From positions 3,194,501-3,258,500 of the forward strand of contig NZ_CP056030.1 in assembly GCF_013374995.1 (NCBI RefSeq): a stretch of DNA of 64,000 nt, written 5' to 3'. The stretch comes from Pseudomonas eucalypticola (GTDB lineage Bacteria; Pseudomonadota; Gammaproteobacteria; Pseudomonadales; Pseudomonadaceae). Made by a program: the position numbers and the translations under genes. Positions 28,300 to 36,874 of the stretch are shown piece by piece. The notes under the pieces were generated by a model, which was not told the DNA's origin, made no database searches, and saw only the letters and a list, made by a program, of their open reading frames with translations. Each line of letters begins with the position of its first letter. Position 1 is the first letter of the stretch.

Positions 28300-29553
28300 T
28301 CACTCGGGCGCGGCGGCCTGGTGCACGCTTTCCCAGTCGATGGTCACGGGCCGGTTTTCCCGCGCCGAGCGGTAGATGGCCTCCATCAACAGCTGATCCT
28401 GCAACCCTTCCTCCCCCGGCGTACGCGGGGTGGTACCCGCGAGCAGGCTCTGGGCAAAGTGGTCGATCTCCAGGCTGAATGGGTTGCCCGCCCCTACCCG
28501 CAGTTCCTCCACGGACTCCAGGGTGTCCTTGCGCCTGGCCACCCGCAAACGTTGGCCGCGATAAGCGAAGGCGTTCTCGATTTCAATCCAGCCTTGCTCC
28601 AGCCGCAGGCGCATGTCCTTGGTTTCATGGGCCCCATAGCTGGTGGCGCAGTTGGCGATCGCGCCCGAGGGAAAGCGCAGCATGAAGCTCGTGGTTTCTT
28701 CGACCTGCGCGTAACGCTCGTCACCCTGCGGGTTGACGATCTGCGCATAGACTTCCACCGGGTCCTCGCCCAGCATCGCTCGCACGCCATTGAGGCAGTA
28801 CAGGCCGATGTCCGGCAATGCGCCGCCACCGGCCAGTTCGGCGTTCATGCGCCACTGCCCACCAGGGCCCTGGACTTGAGTGTTGGTGGCTTCGATGACC
28901 CGCACGCGGCCCAACTCGCCGGAACGCACCAGCCGCGCGGCGGCGCTGTTGAACGGCTCGTACTGGCAACGGTAGGCGATCATCAGGCGCACCCCGGCTT
29001 CGCTGCACGCCTGGATCATCTGCCGTGCCTGCGCGGAGTTGGCCGCCATGGGTTTCTCGCACAGCACGTGCTTGCCCGCCCGCGCCGCTGCCCGCACATG
29101 GTCCAGGTGCAGGCCGTTAGGCGTGACGACGTACACCGCCTGCACCTCGGGGTTGTCGGCCAGGCGTTCAATGTGCTCATAGCCGTACACCGCGTCGTCA
29201 CGGATTCCGTACTGGGCCGCGACCGCACGGGCTTTGTCCGGGCTGCCGGACACCAGCGCCACGGGCTTGGCGTACAGACAACCGGCGAACGCGGGCAAGA
29301 TCTGCCCCAGCGTCAGGCGGCCCAGGCCGATGATGGCCACCCCGATGCGCTGGTCCGGGGCCAACGGCACGGGGGGCGGCGGCTCCGGCCGGTCAGCTTC
29401 GCCGCGCCAGTTGATGAATTCGACCTTGCCTTCACTGACCGTGCCCCGATCGATTTCACTGGCCGGCCGTCCAGCGCCGGCTTGTGGCAGCGCGGGCCCC
29501 TGGGAAGTGCCCGGCCCCTGGGTTCCGATTGGGTAAGGCGTTGCGTCTGACAT
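28300..29553 (-). CDS. Gfo/Idh/MocA family oxidoreductase
   Basis: A 417-residue NAD(P)-dependent sugar oxidoreductase. The Rossmann motif is IGVAIIGLGRLTLGQILPAF (starting about residue 70). The signature CEKPMA is in GKHVLCEKPMAANSAQ, with its catalytic lysine. The C-terminal domain has ADIGLYC-like PDIGLYCLNGVRAML. The first 65 residues are Pro/Gly-rich, probably disordered, and end with a WRGEADRPEPPPP segment. Such extensions occur in glucose-fructose oxidoreductase-like members. It is the last of a minus-strand run that includes a DUF1275 protein and AroD, but spacing does not prove an operon. The substrate is unknown. Confidence 0.9.
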   Translation of the reverse strand: MSDATPYPIGTQGPGTSQGPALPQAGAGRPASEIDRGTVSEGKVEFINWRGEADRPEPPPPVPLAPDQRIGVAIIGLGRLTLGQILPAFAGCLYAKPVALVSGSPDKARAVAAQYGIRDDAVYGYEHIERLADNPEVQAVYVVTPNGLHLDHVRAAARAGKHVLCEKPMAANSAQARQMIQACSEAGVRLMIAYRCQYEPFNSAAARLVRSGELGRVRVIEATNTQVQGPGGQWRMNAELAGGGALPDIGLYCLNGVRAMLGEDPVEVYAQIVNPQGDERYAQVEETTSFMLRFPSGAIANCATSYGAHETKDMRLRLEQGWIEIENAFAYRGQRLRVARRKDTLESVEELRVGAGNPFSLEIDHFAQSLLAGTTPRTPGEEGLQDQLLMEAIYRSARENRPVTIDWESVHQAAAPE

Positions 29554-29590
29554 GGTGATGCCCTCCAGCGTCGTGGAAAAACAGCAAAGA

Positions 29591-30232
29591 TCAAGCGTTC
29601 GCGGGGAGCAGGCGCGCTTGCACGGCCCAGCACCCCATAGCGCCGGCGACGGCGAAAGCGCCGAGCACCAGCAGGGTCATGGCGCCCAGGCGGCTGTCGA
29701 CCAGCGCACCGGCAAACGCCCCGGCCAGGAAGCTCAGCCACCGCAGCAACGCGTCCGTGGCCGGGGCCCACTGCCGGCCTGCCAGGCAGCGTCCCAGCTT
29801 GACGAGAGAGCCGGTGACGAAGGTCACCCCGGGTTCATCGACCCTCACCTGGTTCAGCGCGCCCATGGCAGCAGCGATCACCCACACCGTGGCCATTGAA
29901 TAGGGCTGCGGCGATTGGGCGGCCAACGGCCCCGCAAGCATCAACAATACGCCGGTGAGCATCAGCACCAGGCTGGCCCGCCAACGACCGCCACGGTCGC
30001 CCAGCCACGTGGCGAAGGTGGCCGCGAACACGAACGTGGCGATGACACTGGCGATCTCGGCCACGCGGCCCCACTCGGCCAGCATCAGGAAATCACCGAG
30101 CTTGGTGCTGTTGCCCGTCATGTAGACGGCCAGCAGCTCCTTGCTATGGACGATCATCAGGGCGTCGGTGGCGCCTGCCAGTGCCAGCAGGGGCAGAAGT
30201 GTCCAGGCAATGGGGCGGCTGGGCTGTGGCAT
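29591..30232 (-). CDS. DUF1275 (YoaK-type) membrane protein
   Basis: A 213-residue inner-membrane protein with about six helices. The N-terminal block LALAGATDALMIVHSKELLAV is followed by the family hallmark YMTGNSTKLG. This matches the DUF1275/YoaK group, whose function is not established. The ATG at 30232 is preferred because GAGGG lies 4 bases upstream; a start at 30262 is less supported. It lies 37 bases upstream of the Gfo/Idh oxidoreductase gene on the same strand. Confidence 0.87.
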   Translation of the reverse strand: MPQPSRPIAWTLLPLLALAGATDALMIVHSKELLAVYMTGNSTKLGDFLMLAEWGRVAEIASVIATFVFAATFATWLGDRGGRWRASLVLMLTGVLLMLAGPLAAQSPQPYSMATVWVIAAAMGALNQVRVDEPGVTFVTGSLVKLGRCLAGRQWAPATDALLRWLSFLAGAFAGALVDSRLGAMTLLVLGAFAVAGAMGCWAVQARLLPANA

Positions 30233-30338
30233 CGTACCCTCGGGGCTGATGATGGGCTGCATACAGAAAGTCGACCGGCGCAGCGCGATGGGGTTCGATC
30301 AAGTTGCCTGGCATACGGATGACGTGCAGCCGCGGGGA

Positions 30339-31130
30339 TCAGCCATTGGCGCCCCGGTCAATGATGCCCAGCACCTGCCGAACGGCCTCGGCATCCAGTT
30401 GCCCAGGGGCCGAGGGGGCGCCCACGCTGGCGTAGGTGAGCGCCCCACCGGTCAGTTGTCCCGCCAGGCGCGACGTCACGCCCAGCGGACCCATGGACAT
30501 GGTCAGTAGCGGCCGTTCGGCGTACAGCGCATGCATCTCCTGAGTCGCGGCCATCAACGTCAGCACATCCTTGGCACAGGTGGGCATGGCGGCCAGCTTG
30601 AGCACGTCGGCGCCCATGGCCTGCTGGCGGCGCAGGCGCTGGATGATCACCTCATGGGCCGGCGTGGCCGTGAAATCATGGTTGGACAGCACCACGGCCA
30701 CCCCCCGGGCATGGGCCTTGGCGATGATGTCCATGACCTGCGCCTGGGGCTTCATCATTTCCACGTCCAGTGCATCCAGGGGCGCGTCTTGCAGCAGGGC
30801 CGCGTACAGCGCGAAATAGTCAGCGTCCGCCAGCGTGCATTCACCTCCCTCGCCTTCGCTGCGAAGGGTCACGATCAGGGGCTTGCCCGCCAGGCGGGCA
30901 GCCACGCGTCGAACCAGGTCGATCACGTGCATGGGCTCGATCGGCTCGCGCAGGCAGTCCACGCGCAACTCGGCGATATCCACCGCGTGTGTCTGCGCGA
31001 TGGCCTGGGCCTGGTCCACGGCTTCGGTCAAGCCCTTGCCCGTGATCGAGGCAATGATCCGCGGTACACCGGCGCCGATGTCCAGGCCTTTGAGGGTCAG
31101 CACTTGGCGGCCACGGCTGTCAGCCTGCAT
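30339..31130 (-). CDS. aroD: Type I 3-dehydroquinate dehydratase AroD
   Basis: A 263-residue class I enzyme of the shikimate/quinate pathway, converting 3-dehydroquinate to 3-dehydroshikimate through a Schiff base. Class I features are AELRVDCL (substrate-contact Glu-Arg), the His of VLSNHDFTATP, the Schiff-base lysine in ADVLKLAAMPT, and the closing MSMGPLGVTSRLAG. Pseudomonads usually use type II AroQ for biosynthesis, so a type I copy suggests catabolism of quinate or shikimate (inference). The ATG at 31130 has AAGGAGA upstream. It follows the LysR gene on the same strand by 98 bases. Confidence 0.92.
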   Translation of the reverse strand: MQADSRGRQVLTLKGLDIGAGVPRIIASITGKGLTEAVDQAQAIAQTHAVDIAELRVDCLREPIEPMHVIDLVRRVAARLAGKPLIVTLRSEGEGGECTLADADYFALYAALLQDAPLDALDVEMMKPQAQVMDIIAKAHARGVAVVLSNHDFTATPAHEVIIQRLRRQQAMGADVLKLAAMPTCAKDVLTLMAATQEMHALYAERPLLTMSMGPLGVTSRLAGQLTGGALTYASVGAPSAPGQLDAEAVRQVLGIIDRGANG

Positions 31131-31228
31131 GAAGGGTCTCCTTTTGGCGGCAATACGCCCTGTCCCGCCCGGGATAGAGCTGTCGAACCATTCGAGAAGA
31201 AGAACGCCCCCAGGTTCAAGATTTCTGC

Positions 31229-32146
31229 TCAGTAGGCCAGGCCCTGCCCCAGTTCCGCCTCCATCCACGCCAGAAACCGGCGCACCCGGGCAAACCCCGC
31301 ATGGGCCTTGGGAAACACCAGGTGGTGCGCCGCCACCGGCGTGCTCAAGGTGTCGGGGTTAACAACCACCAGCGCGCCGCTGGCCAGGTATCTATGCGCA
31401 AGCAAGGTGCTTTCCAAGGCGAAACCCAGGCCGTGGCTCGCCGCTTCCAGGCTCATGTACGAGCGGTCGAAGCTCAGCGTGTAAGGCTTTTCCGGCAGCG
31501 CCAGGCCATGCTGGGCGAACCACTGGGGCCACTTCACCAGGGTGGCCTCGGACAGGATCAGGTTGCTCTCCAGCAGGTCGGCGGCCGTGCGCACGGGGTG
31601 GTGTTCCAGCAAGCGCGGCGCAGCCAGCACCGCCACCGATTCGTGGCGCACGGTGCGCACTTCATAGCTGGGCCACTCGGCGCGGCCGTGGCGGATATCG
31701 ACGTCGACCTTGTCGCGGCTGAAGTGCAGCGCCTCGTAGGAACACGACAGGTTGATCTGAATGTCCGGGTGACTGTGGCGGAATGCCTCCAGGCGTGGCA
31801 TCAGCCACAGCAGGCCGAAACTGGGCGACGAATGCAGGCGCAGGCAATCGCGGCTGACGTCACTGCCCGCCCGTTCGGTGGCCACGGCCAGGCTGTGCAA
31901 CAGCCCTGACACCTCGCGCAGGTACTGCTCGCCCACGGGGGTGAGGATGACGCCGCGGGCGGTGCGGGTGAAGAGTTGGCGGCCGATCATGGCCTCCAGA
32001 TTGGCCAACTGGTGGCTCACCGCCGAAGGGGTCAGGGCCAGCACTTCGGCCGCCCGGGCGACGTTGCCGAAGCGCGCGGTCTGTTCGAAGGCCTGAATCG
32101 CTTTCAGCGGGGGCAGCACGGGTACCGCGCTGGAATCACTTCGCAT
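31229..32146 (-). CDS. LysR-family transcriptional regulator (GcvA-like)
   Basis: A 305-residue regulator. The winged helix-turn-helix is at about residues 12-70 (FEQTARFGNVARAAEVLALTPSAVSHQL in two parts, then IGRQLFTRTARGVILT). The periplasmic-binding-like effector domain follows, with LRLHSSPSFGLLWLMPRL. It resembles the GcvA/AmpR subgroup. It is divergent from the SDR gene with about 187 bases between starts, the classical position for a LysR activator of the SDR-MFS-transketolase operon. It may also influence aroD downstream. Confidence 0.92.
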   Translation of the reverse strand: MRSDSSAVPVLPPLKAIQAFEQTARFGNVARAAEVLALTPSAVSHQLANLEAMIGRQLFTRTARGVILTPVGEQYLREVSGLLHSLAVATERAGSDVSRDCLRLHSSPSFGLLWLMPRLEAFRHSHPDIQINLSCSYEALHFSRDKVDVDIRHGRAEWPSYEVRTVRHESVAVLAAPRLLEHHPVRTAADLLESNLILSEATLVKWPQWFAQHGLALPEKPYTLSFDRSYMSLEAASHGLGFALESTLLAHRYLASGALVVVNPDTLSTPVAAHHLVFPKAHAGFARVRRFLAWMEAELGQGLAY

Positions 32147-32333
32147 GATCAGTATCTCTTTGTTCGTTATTGTTTTTTATCCGCTATCCCATTCAAGCAC
32201 CGGCAGGCCAGAACGGCGAGTGCTGAATTTTTTTCAGCCACTGATGACGCCGGCGTTATTGCTCAGCCGGTGCCTGCAGACCAAGCTGACTCGCAACAAC
32301 CAACTCCATAACAACAACACAGGGGTATTGCAC

Positions 32334-33083
32334 ATGCTGCTTCAGGACACAGTCGCCATCATCACCGGCGCCGCCTCGGCCCGCGGCATCGGCCGCGCTA
32401 CCGCCGCCACGTTTGCCCGCCACGGCGCCCGCGTGGTGGTCATCGACCTCGACGAAGCCGCCGCCCGCGACGCTGCCGTCTCCCTGGGCGAGGGCCACCT
32501 GGGCCTGGCGGCCAACGTCGCCGATGAAGCCCAGGTGGCCAAGGCCGTGGCGCGGGTCATCGAGCACTACGGTCGCATTGACGTACTGGTCAACAACGCC
32601 GGCATCACTCAGCCCCTCAAGACCCTCGACATTCGCCCCGGGGACTACGACCGCGTGCTGGACGTCAGCCTGCGCGGCACCCTGCAGATGTCCCAGGCGG
32701 TGATTCCGCTGATGCGCCAGCAGCAGGCCGGCAGCATTGTCTGCATGTCATCGGTGTCGGCCCAGCGTGGCGGCGGTATTTTCGGCGGCCCGCACTACAG
32801 CGCCGCCAAGGCCGGAGTGCTGGGCCTGGCCCGGGCCATGGCCCGCGAATTGGGGCCGGACAAGGTGCGGGTCAACGCCATCGCCCCGGGCCTGATCCAG
32901 ACCGACATCACCGGCGGCCTGCTGCAGGACGAGCGCCGCCACGCCATCCTCGACGGCATTCCGCTGGGCCGGTTGGGGGATGCGCAGGACGTGGCCAACG
33001 CTGCGCTGTTCCTGGCCAGCGACCTGTCGGCCTACCTCACCGGCATTACCCTGGATGTCAACGGCGGCATGCTCATTCACTGA
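32334..33083 (+). CDS. Short-chain dehydrogenase/reductase
   Basis: A 249-residue classical SDR. The cofactor motif is TGAASARGIGRATA, the structural NNAG is in LVNNAGITQP, and the catalytic triad is Ser (SIVCMSSVSA), Tyr and Lys (HYSAAKAG). The acidic residue after the second strand (VVVIDLDE) favours NAD over NADP. The ATG at 32334 follows a poor ribosome site (AGGGGTATTGCAC). It is first in an operon with an MFS transporter and a split transketolase, so it probably oxidises a sugar or polyol before transketolase cleavage (inference). Confidence 0.92.
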   Translation: MLLQDTVAIITGAASARGIGRATAATFARHGARVVVIDLDEAAARDAAVSLGEGHLGLAANVADEAQVAKAVARVIEHYGRIDVLVNNAGITQPLKTLDIRPGDYDRVLDVSLRGTLQMSQAVIPLMRQQQAGSIVCMSSVSAQRGGGIFGGPHYSAAKAGVLGLARAMARELGPDKVRVNAIAPGLIQTDITGGLLQDERRHAILDGIPLGRLGDAQDVANAALFLASDLSAYLTGITLDVNGGMLIH

Positions 33084-33092
33084 TGCCCCGCA

Positions 33093-33118
33093 CGCCAGCC
33101 CCGGGCCTGGGGCTGGCG
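33093..33118 (+). terminator. 10-bp perfect hairpin between the SDR and MFS genes
   Basis: CGCCAGCCCC (33093-33102) pairs perfectly with GGGGCTGGCG (33109-33118) with a 6-base loop, 10 bases after the SDR stop. It lacks a T-run, so it may be a partial terminator or a processing site that sets expression of the downstream genes. Confidence 0.5.
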
Positions 33119-33177
33119 GTGTTCTGAATCGACGTTGCGGCTCTGCGCCGCCCATAACAACAAGAGATCAGACCGAC

Positions 33178-34476
33178 ATGGCAACGCTATCCCTTCAGGC
33201 CGTGGTGGCCGCGCGCTCCCACGCCTACCGCAAGACCGCATGGCGGCTGATGCCGTTCCTGATGTTGTGCTACCTGTGCGCCTACCTGGACCGGGTCAAC
33301 GTCGGCTTCGCCAAACTGCAGATGATGAACGACCTGGCCCTGAGTGAAACCGTCTACGGCCTGGGCGCCGGCATGTTCTTCATTGGCTATTTCCTGTGCG
33401 AAGTGCCCAGCAACCTGATCCTGCACAAGGTCGGCGCCCGCCGCTGGATCGCCCGCATCATGATTTCCTGGGGCATCCTCAGCGGCCTGTTCGCTTTCGT
33501 CGACAGCGCCTGGCAGTTCTACACCCTGCGCTTTCTGCTGGGCATCGCCGAGGCCGGCCTGGCACCGGGGTTGCTGCTGTACCTGACCTACTGGTTTCCC
33601 AGCTACCGCCGCGCACGCATGACGGTGCTGTGGTTCATCGCCATTCCGCTGTCGGGCATGCTCGGCGGCCCGCTGTCGGGGCTGATCATGGCCAAATTCG
33701 CCGGTTTCCACGGCTGGAGCGGCTGGCAATGGATGTTCGTGCTGGAAGCCATCCCGACCGTAGTGTTGGGCCTCATGGTGCTCGCCTACCTCAAGGACGG
33801 TGTCGACCAGGCCACCTGGCTGCGCGACGACGAGAAAGACCTGATCAAGCGTGAACTGGCCGAAGACGAAAGCCGCAAAACCGGCCACGCCTCCATCGCG
33901 GCCTTCATCGGCGACCGCCGCCTGTGGCTGCTGGCGACCATCTACTTCTGCGTGGTCATGGGCCAGTACGCCCTGACCTTCTGGCTGCCGACGCTGATCC
34001 GCAATACCGGCATCACCGACCCCCTGCACATCGGCCTGATGACCAGCCTGCCCTACCTGTGCGCCATTGCCGCCATGCTGTTGATGGGCCGCAGCGGCGA
34101 CAAGTACCGCGAGCGCCGCTGGCACCTGGTAGGTCCCATGCTCGCCGGCGCCCTGGGCCTGACCCTGGCCGCCCTGCTGGCCGACAACCTGCTGTTCTCC
34201 GTGCTCAGCCTGTGCCTGGCCGCCGCGGGCGTGCTGTCGGCGTCGTCGCTGTTCTGGATGCTGCCCACCACCCTGCTGGGCGGCGTCTCGGCGGCCGCGG
34301 GCATCGCCGGCATCAACAGCTTTGCCAACCTGGCCGGCTTCTGTTCGCCCTACCTGATCGGCTGGGTCACTACCCACACCGGTTCCAGCGCCATCGGCAT
34401 GTACCTGATCACGGCGGTGCTGTGCCTGGGCGCGTGGCTGGTGCTGCGTATCCCGGCCGCTTCGGTCAATCGTTGA
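33178..34476 (+). CDS. MFS transporter, anion:cation symporter type
   Basis: A 432-residue major-facilitator protein with 12 predicted helices. The family motif RVNVGFAKLQM follows the first helix (YLCAYLDRVNVG), as in organic-acid and sugar-acid symporters of the ACS group. The TM4 region is LLGIAEAGLAPG and the loop after helix 10 fits. The ATG at 33178 is preceded by CAAGAGATCAG. It is encoded between the SDR and transketolase genes, so it likely imports the substrate of that pathway. The substrate cannot be named from sequence. Confidence 0.92.
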   Translation: MATLSLQAVVAARSHAYRKTAWRLMPFLMLCYLCAYLDRVNVGFAKLQMMNDLALSETVYGLGAGMFFIGYFLCEVPSNLILHKVGARRWIARIMISWGILSGLFAFVDSAWQFYTLRFLLGIAEAGLAPGLLLYLTYWFPSYRRARMTVLWFIAIPLSGMLGGPLSGLIMAKFAGFHGWSGWQWMFVLEAIPTVVLGLMVLAYLKDGVDQATWLRDDEKDLIKRELAEDESRKTGHASIAAFIGDRRLWLLATIYFCVVMGQYALTFWLPTLIRNTGITDPLHIGLMTSLPYLCAIAAMLLMGRSGDKYRERRWHLVGPMLAGALGLTLAALLADNLLFSVLSLCLAAAGVLSASSLFWMLPTTLLGGVSAAAGIAGINSFANLAGFCSPYLIGWVTTHTGSSAIGMYLITAVLCLGAWLVLRIPAASVNR

Positions 34477-34493
34477 CAACCTGGAGTCCTGAC

Positions 34494-35336
34494 ATGACAG
34501 CCCTTGCCTCACCCACCCCCTCCCTGGCGCAGCGCGCCTACAACATTCGCCGCCACGCCTTGCGCATGGGCCAGGTCCAGGGCCAAGGCTATATTGGCCA
34601 GGCCCTGGGCGCCGCCGACCTGCTGGCGGTGGCCTACTTCCACGCCCTGCGCTACCGGCCCGAAGACCCGGCCTGGGAGCCGCGTGACCGCTTCTACCTG
34701 TCCATCGGCCATTACGCCATCGCCTTGTACGCTGCGTTGATCGAGGCCCAGGTCATTCCCCTGGAGGAACTGGAAACCTACGGCACCGATGACAGCCGCT
34801 TGCCCATGTCGGGCATGGCCGCCTACACGCCGGGCATGGAGATCACCGGCGGCTCCCTGGGCCACGGCCTGGGCATCGCGGTGGGGGCCTGCCTGGGCCT
34901 GAAACGCAAGGGTTCCGACTCATGGGTCTATAACCTGTTGTCCGACGGCGAGCTCAACGAAGGCTCCACCTGGGAAGCCGCCATGTCCGCGGCACACTGG
35001 AAGCTCGACAACCTGATTGCCGTGGTGGACGTCAACAATCAGCAGGCCGACGGCCACTCCAGCGAGATCCTCGCATTCGAACCCATCGTCGACCGCTGGC
35101 AGGCGTTCGGCTGGTTCACGCAGCGCGTGGACGGCAACGATCTGGACGCCTTGGTCAAGGCCTTCGATTGCGCCCGCAGCCATACCGGTCCGCAGCCGCG
35201 GGTGATCATCTGCGACACGCGGATGGGCAAGGGTGTGAGTTTTCTGGAAAACCGCGAAAAGACCCACTTCATCCGGGTGGACGAACACGAATGGGACACC
35301 GCCCTGGACAGCCTTCAGATGGGGAACAACCAATGA
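34494..35336 (+). CDS. Transketolase, N-terminal subunit
   Basis: A 280-residue thiamine-diphosphate-binding subunit of a split transketolase. The ThDP-Mg motif reads SDGELNEGSTWEAAMSAAHW and the next part VVDVNNQQADG. The substrate-region glycines are in MEITGGSLGHGLGIAVG. The C-terminus ends FIRVDEHEWDTALDSLQ. The ATG at 34494 has CTGGAG upstream. The stop overlaps the ATG of the C-terminal subunit gene by 4 bases, ensuring equal synthesis of both halves. Confidence 0.92.
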   Translation: MTALASPTPSLAQRAYNIRRHALRMGQVQGQGYIGQALGAADLLAVAYFHALRYRPEDPAWEPRDRFYLSIGHYAIALYAALIEAQVIPLEELETYGTDDSRLPMSGMAAYTPGMEITGGSLGHGLGIAVGACLGLKRKGSDSWVYNLLSDGELNEGSTWEAAMSAAHWKLDNLIAVVDVNNQQADGHSSEILAFEPIVDRWQAFGWFTQRVDGNDLDALVKAFDCARSHTGPQPRVIICDTRMGKGVSFLENREKTHFIRVDEHEWDTALDSLQMGNNQ

Positions 35337-36340
35337 GCACCGTGAATACCGCCGCCACCGGCAAGAAGCGCCTGACCACCTCGGCGATGATCGCCTCCAT
35401 CGCCGCCGAAGGTCAGGCCACCCGCGCCGCGCCGTTCGGCCATGCCCTGGCCGCGCTGGCCGAACAGCGCAGCGACATCGTCGGGCTGTCGGCCGACCTC
35501 TCCAAGTACACCGACCTGCATGTGTTCGCCAAGGCCCACCCGCAGCGCTTCTACCAGATGGGCATGGCCGAGCAACTGCTGATGAGCGCCGCCGCCGGCA
35601 TGGCCCGCGAAGGCTTCGTGCCCTTTGCCACCACCTACGCGGTGTTCGCTTCACGGCGGGCCTACGACTTCATCTGCATGGCGATCGCCGAGGAGCAACT
35701 CAACGTCAAGATCGTCTGCGCCCTGCCCGGCCTGACCACCGGCTACGGCCCCAGCCACCAGGCCACCGACGACCTGGCGATTTTCCGTGCCATGCCCAAC
35801 CTGATGGTCATCGACCCTTGCGACGCCTTGGAAATCGAACAGGCCGTACCGGCCATCGCGGCGCACCAGGGCCCGGTGTACATGCGGCTGTTGCGCGGCA
35901 ACGTGCCACTGGTGCTGGATGAATATGGCTACCAGTTCGAAATCGGCAAGGCCAAGACCCTGCGCACCGGTAATGACGTGCTGATGATCTCCACCGGGCT
36001 CATGACCATGCGCACCCTGGAAGCCGCCGAACGCCTGCGGGCCGATGGCATCGATGTGGCGGTGCTGCATGTGCCCACCATCAAGCCCCTGGACGCCGCC
36101 ACTATTCTGGCCGAGGCGCGCAAGCCGGGGCGCCTGGTGGTGACGGCGGAGAACCATTCGATCATCGGCGGCCTGGGTGAGGCCGTGGCGGGGTTGCTGA
36201 TGCGCCACGGCGTCACCCCGACCTTCCGGCAGATCGCCCTGCCGGATGCGTTTCTGGATGCGGGGGCGTTGCCGACCTTGCATGATCGGTACGGTATTTC
36301 GACGCAAGCGGTCTGTGCCCAGGTCAAGGCCTGGCTCTGA
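35333..36340 (+). CDS. Transketolase, C-terminal subunit
   Basis: A 335-residue subunit with the pyrimidine-binding and C-terminal transketolase domains. Seen are GLSADLSKYTDLHVFAKAHP, MGMAEQLLMSAAAGMAREG (the catalytic Glu is in MAEQ), ATTYAVFASRRAYDFI, and the final HVPTIKPLDAATIL. Split transketolases often serve dedicated sugar pathways rather than the main pentose-phosphate cycle. It is the last gene of the LysR-controlled unit and converges on the VOC gene. Confidence 0.92.
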   Translation: MSTVNTAATGKKRLTTSAMIASIAAEGQATRAAPFGHALAALAEQRSDIVGLSADLSKYTDLHVFAKAHPQRFYQMGMAEQLLMSAAAGMAREGFVPFATTYAVFASRRAYDFICMAIAEEQLNVKIVCALPGLTTGYGPSHQATDDLAIFRAMPNLMVIDPCDALEIEQAVPAIAAHQGPVYMRLLRGNVPLVLDEYGYQFEIGKAKTLRTGNDVLMISTGLMTMRTLEAAERLRADGIDVAVLHVPTIKPLDAATILAEARKPGRLVVTAENHSIIGGLGEAVAGLLMRHGVTPTFRQIALPDAFLDAGALPTLHDRYGISTQAVCAQVKAWL

Positions 36341-36383
36341 AGACCCTCCCTGCCCCGGTGCAGCTTGGTCCCACAGGGCGGGG

Positions 36384-36863
36384 TCAGCCCTTTAAAGCGG
36401 CCTCGATGGCGGCGATGTCGATCTTGCTCATCTGCATCATGGCCTCGAATGCGCGCCTGGCTGCCGCCTTGTCGGGGTGGCTGATCGCGTCCAGCAACGC
36501 CTTGGGGGTGATCTGCCACGACAGGCCCCAGCGGTCCTTGCACCAGCCGCACTGGCTGGCCTGGCCGCCGTTGGCGATGATCGCGTCCCACAACCGGTCG
36601 GTTTCAGCCTGGTCCGCTGTGCTGACCTGGAACGAGAACGCCTCGGTGTGCGTGAAGCCGGGGCCGCCATTGAGGCCCAGGCAAGGGATGCCCATGACGG
36701 TGAATTCCACGGTCAGTACGTCGCCTTCCTGGCCGGCGGGGTAATCGCCGGGGGCACGGTGCACCGCCACCACCTGGCTGTCGTCGAAAATGCTAGCGTA
36801 AAACTGCGCCGCCTCCACGGCGGTACCGTCGTACCACAGGCATACGGTGTTCTTGCTGCTCAT
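36384..36863 (-). CDS. VOC-family protein, PhnB-like
   Basis: A 159-residue vicinal-oxygen-chelate protein of the PhnB type. It opens TVCLWYDGTAVEAAQFYASIF, continues with TVEFTVMGIPCLGLNGGPGF and ends with KDRWGLSWQITPKALLDAI, the common pattern of this subfamily. The real reaction is unknown despite an older label as a ubiquinone methyltransferase. It converges with the transketolase gene and lies 12 bases downstream of gspD of module A, on the same strand, so it could be read through from the secretion operon. Confidence 0.88.
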   Translation of the reverse strand: MSSKNTVCLWYDGTAVEAAQFYASIFDDSQVVAVHRAPGDYPAGQEGDVLTVEFTVMGIPCLGLNGGPGFTHTEAFSFQVSTADQAETDRLWDAIIANGGQASQCGWCKDRWGLSWQITPKALLDAISHPDKAAARRAFEAMMQMSKIDIAAIEAALKG

Positions 36864-36874
36864 TGGCTGTGTCC

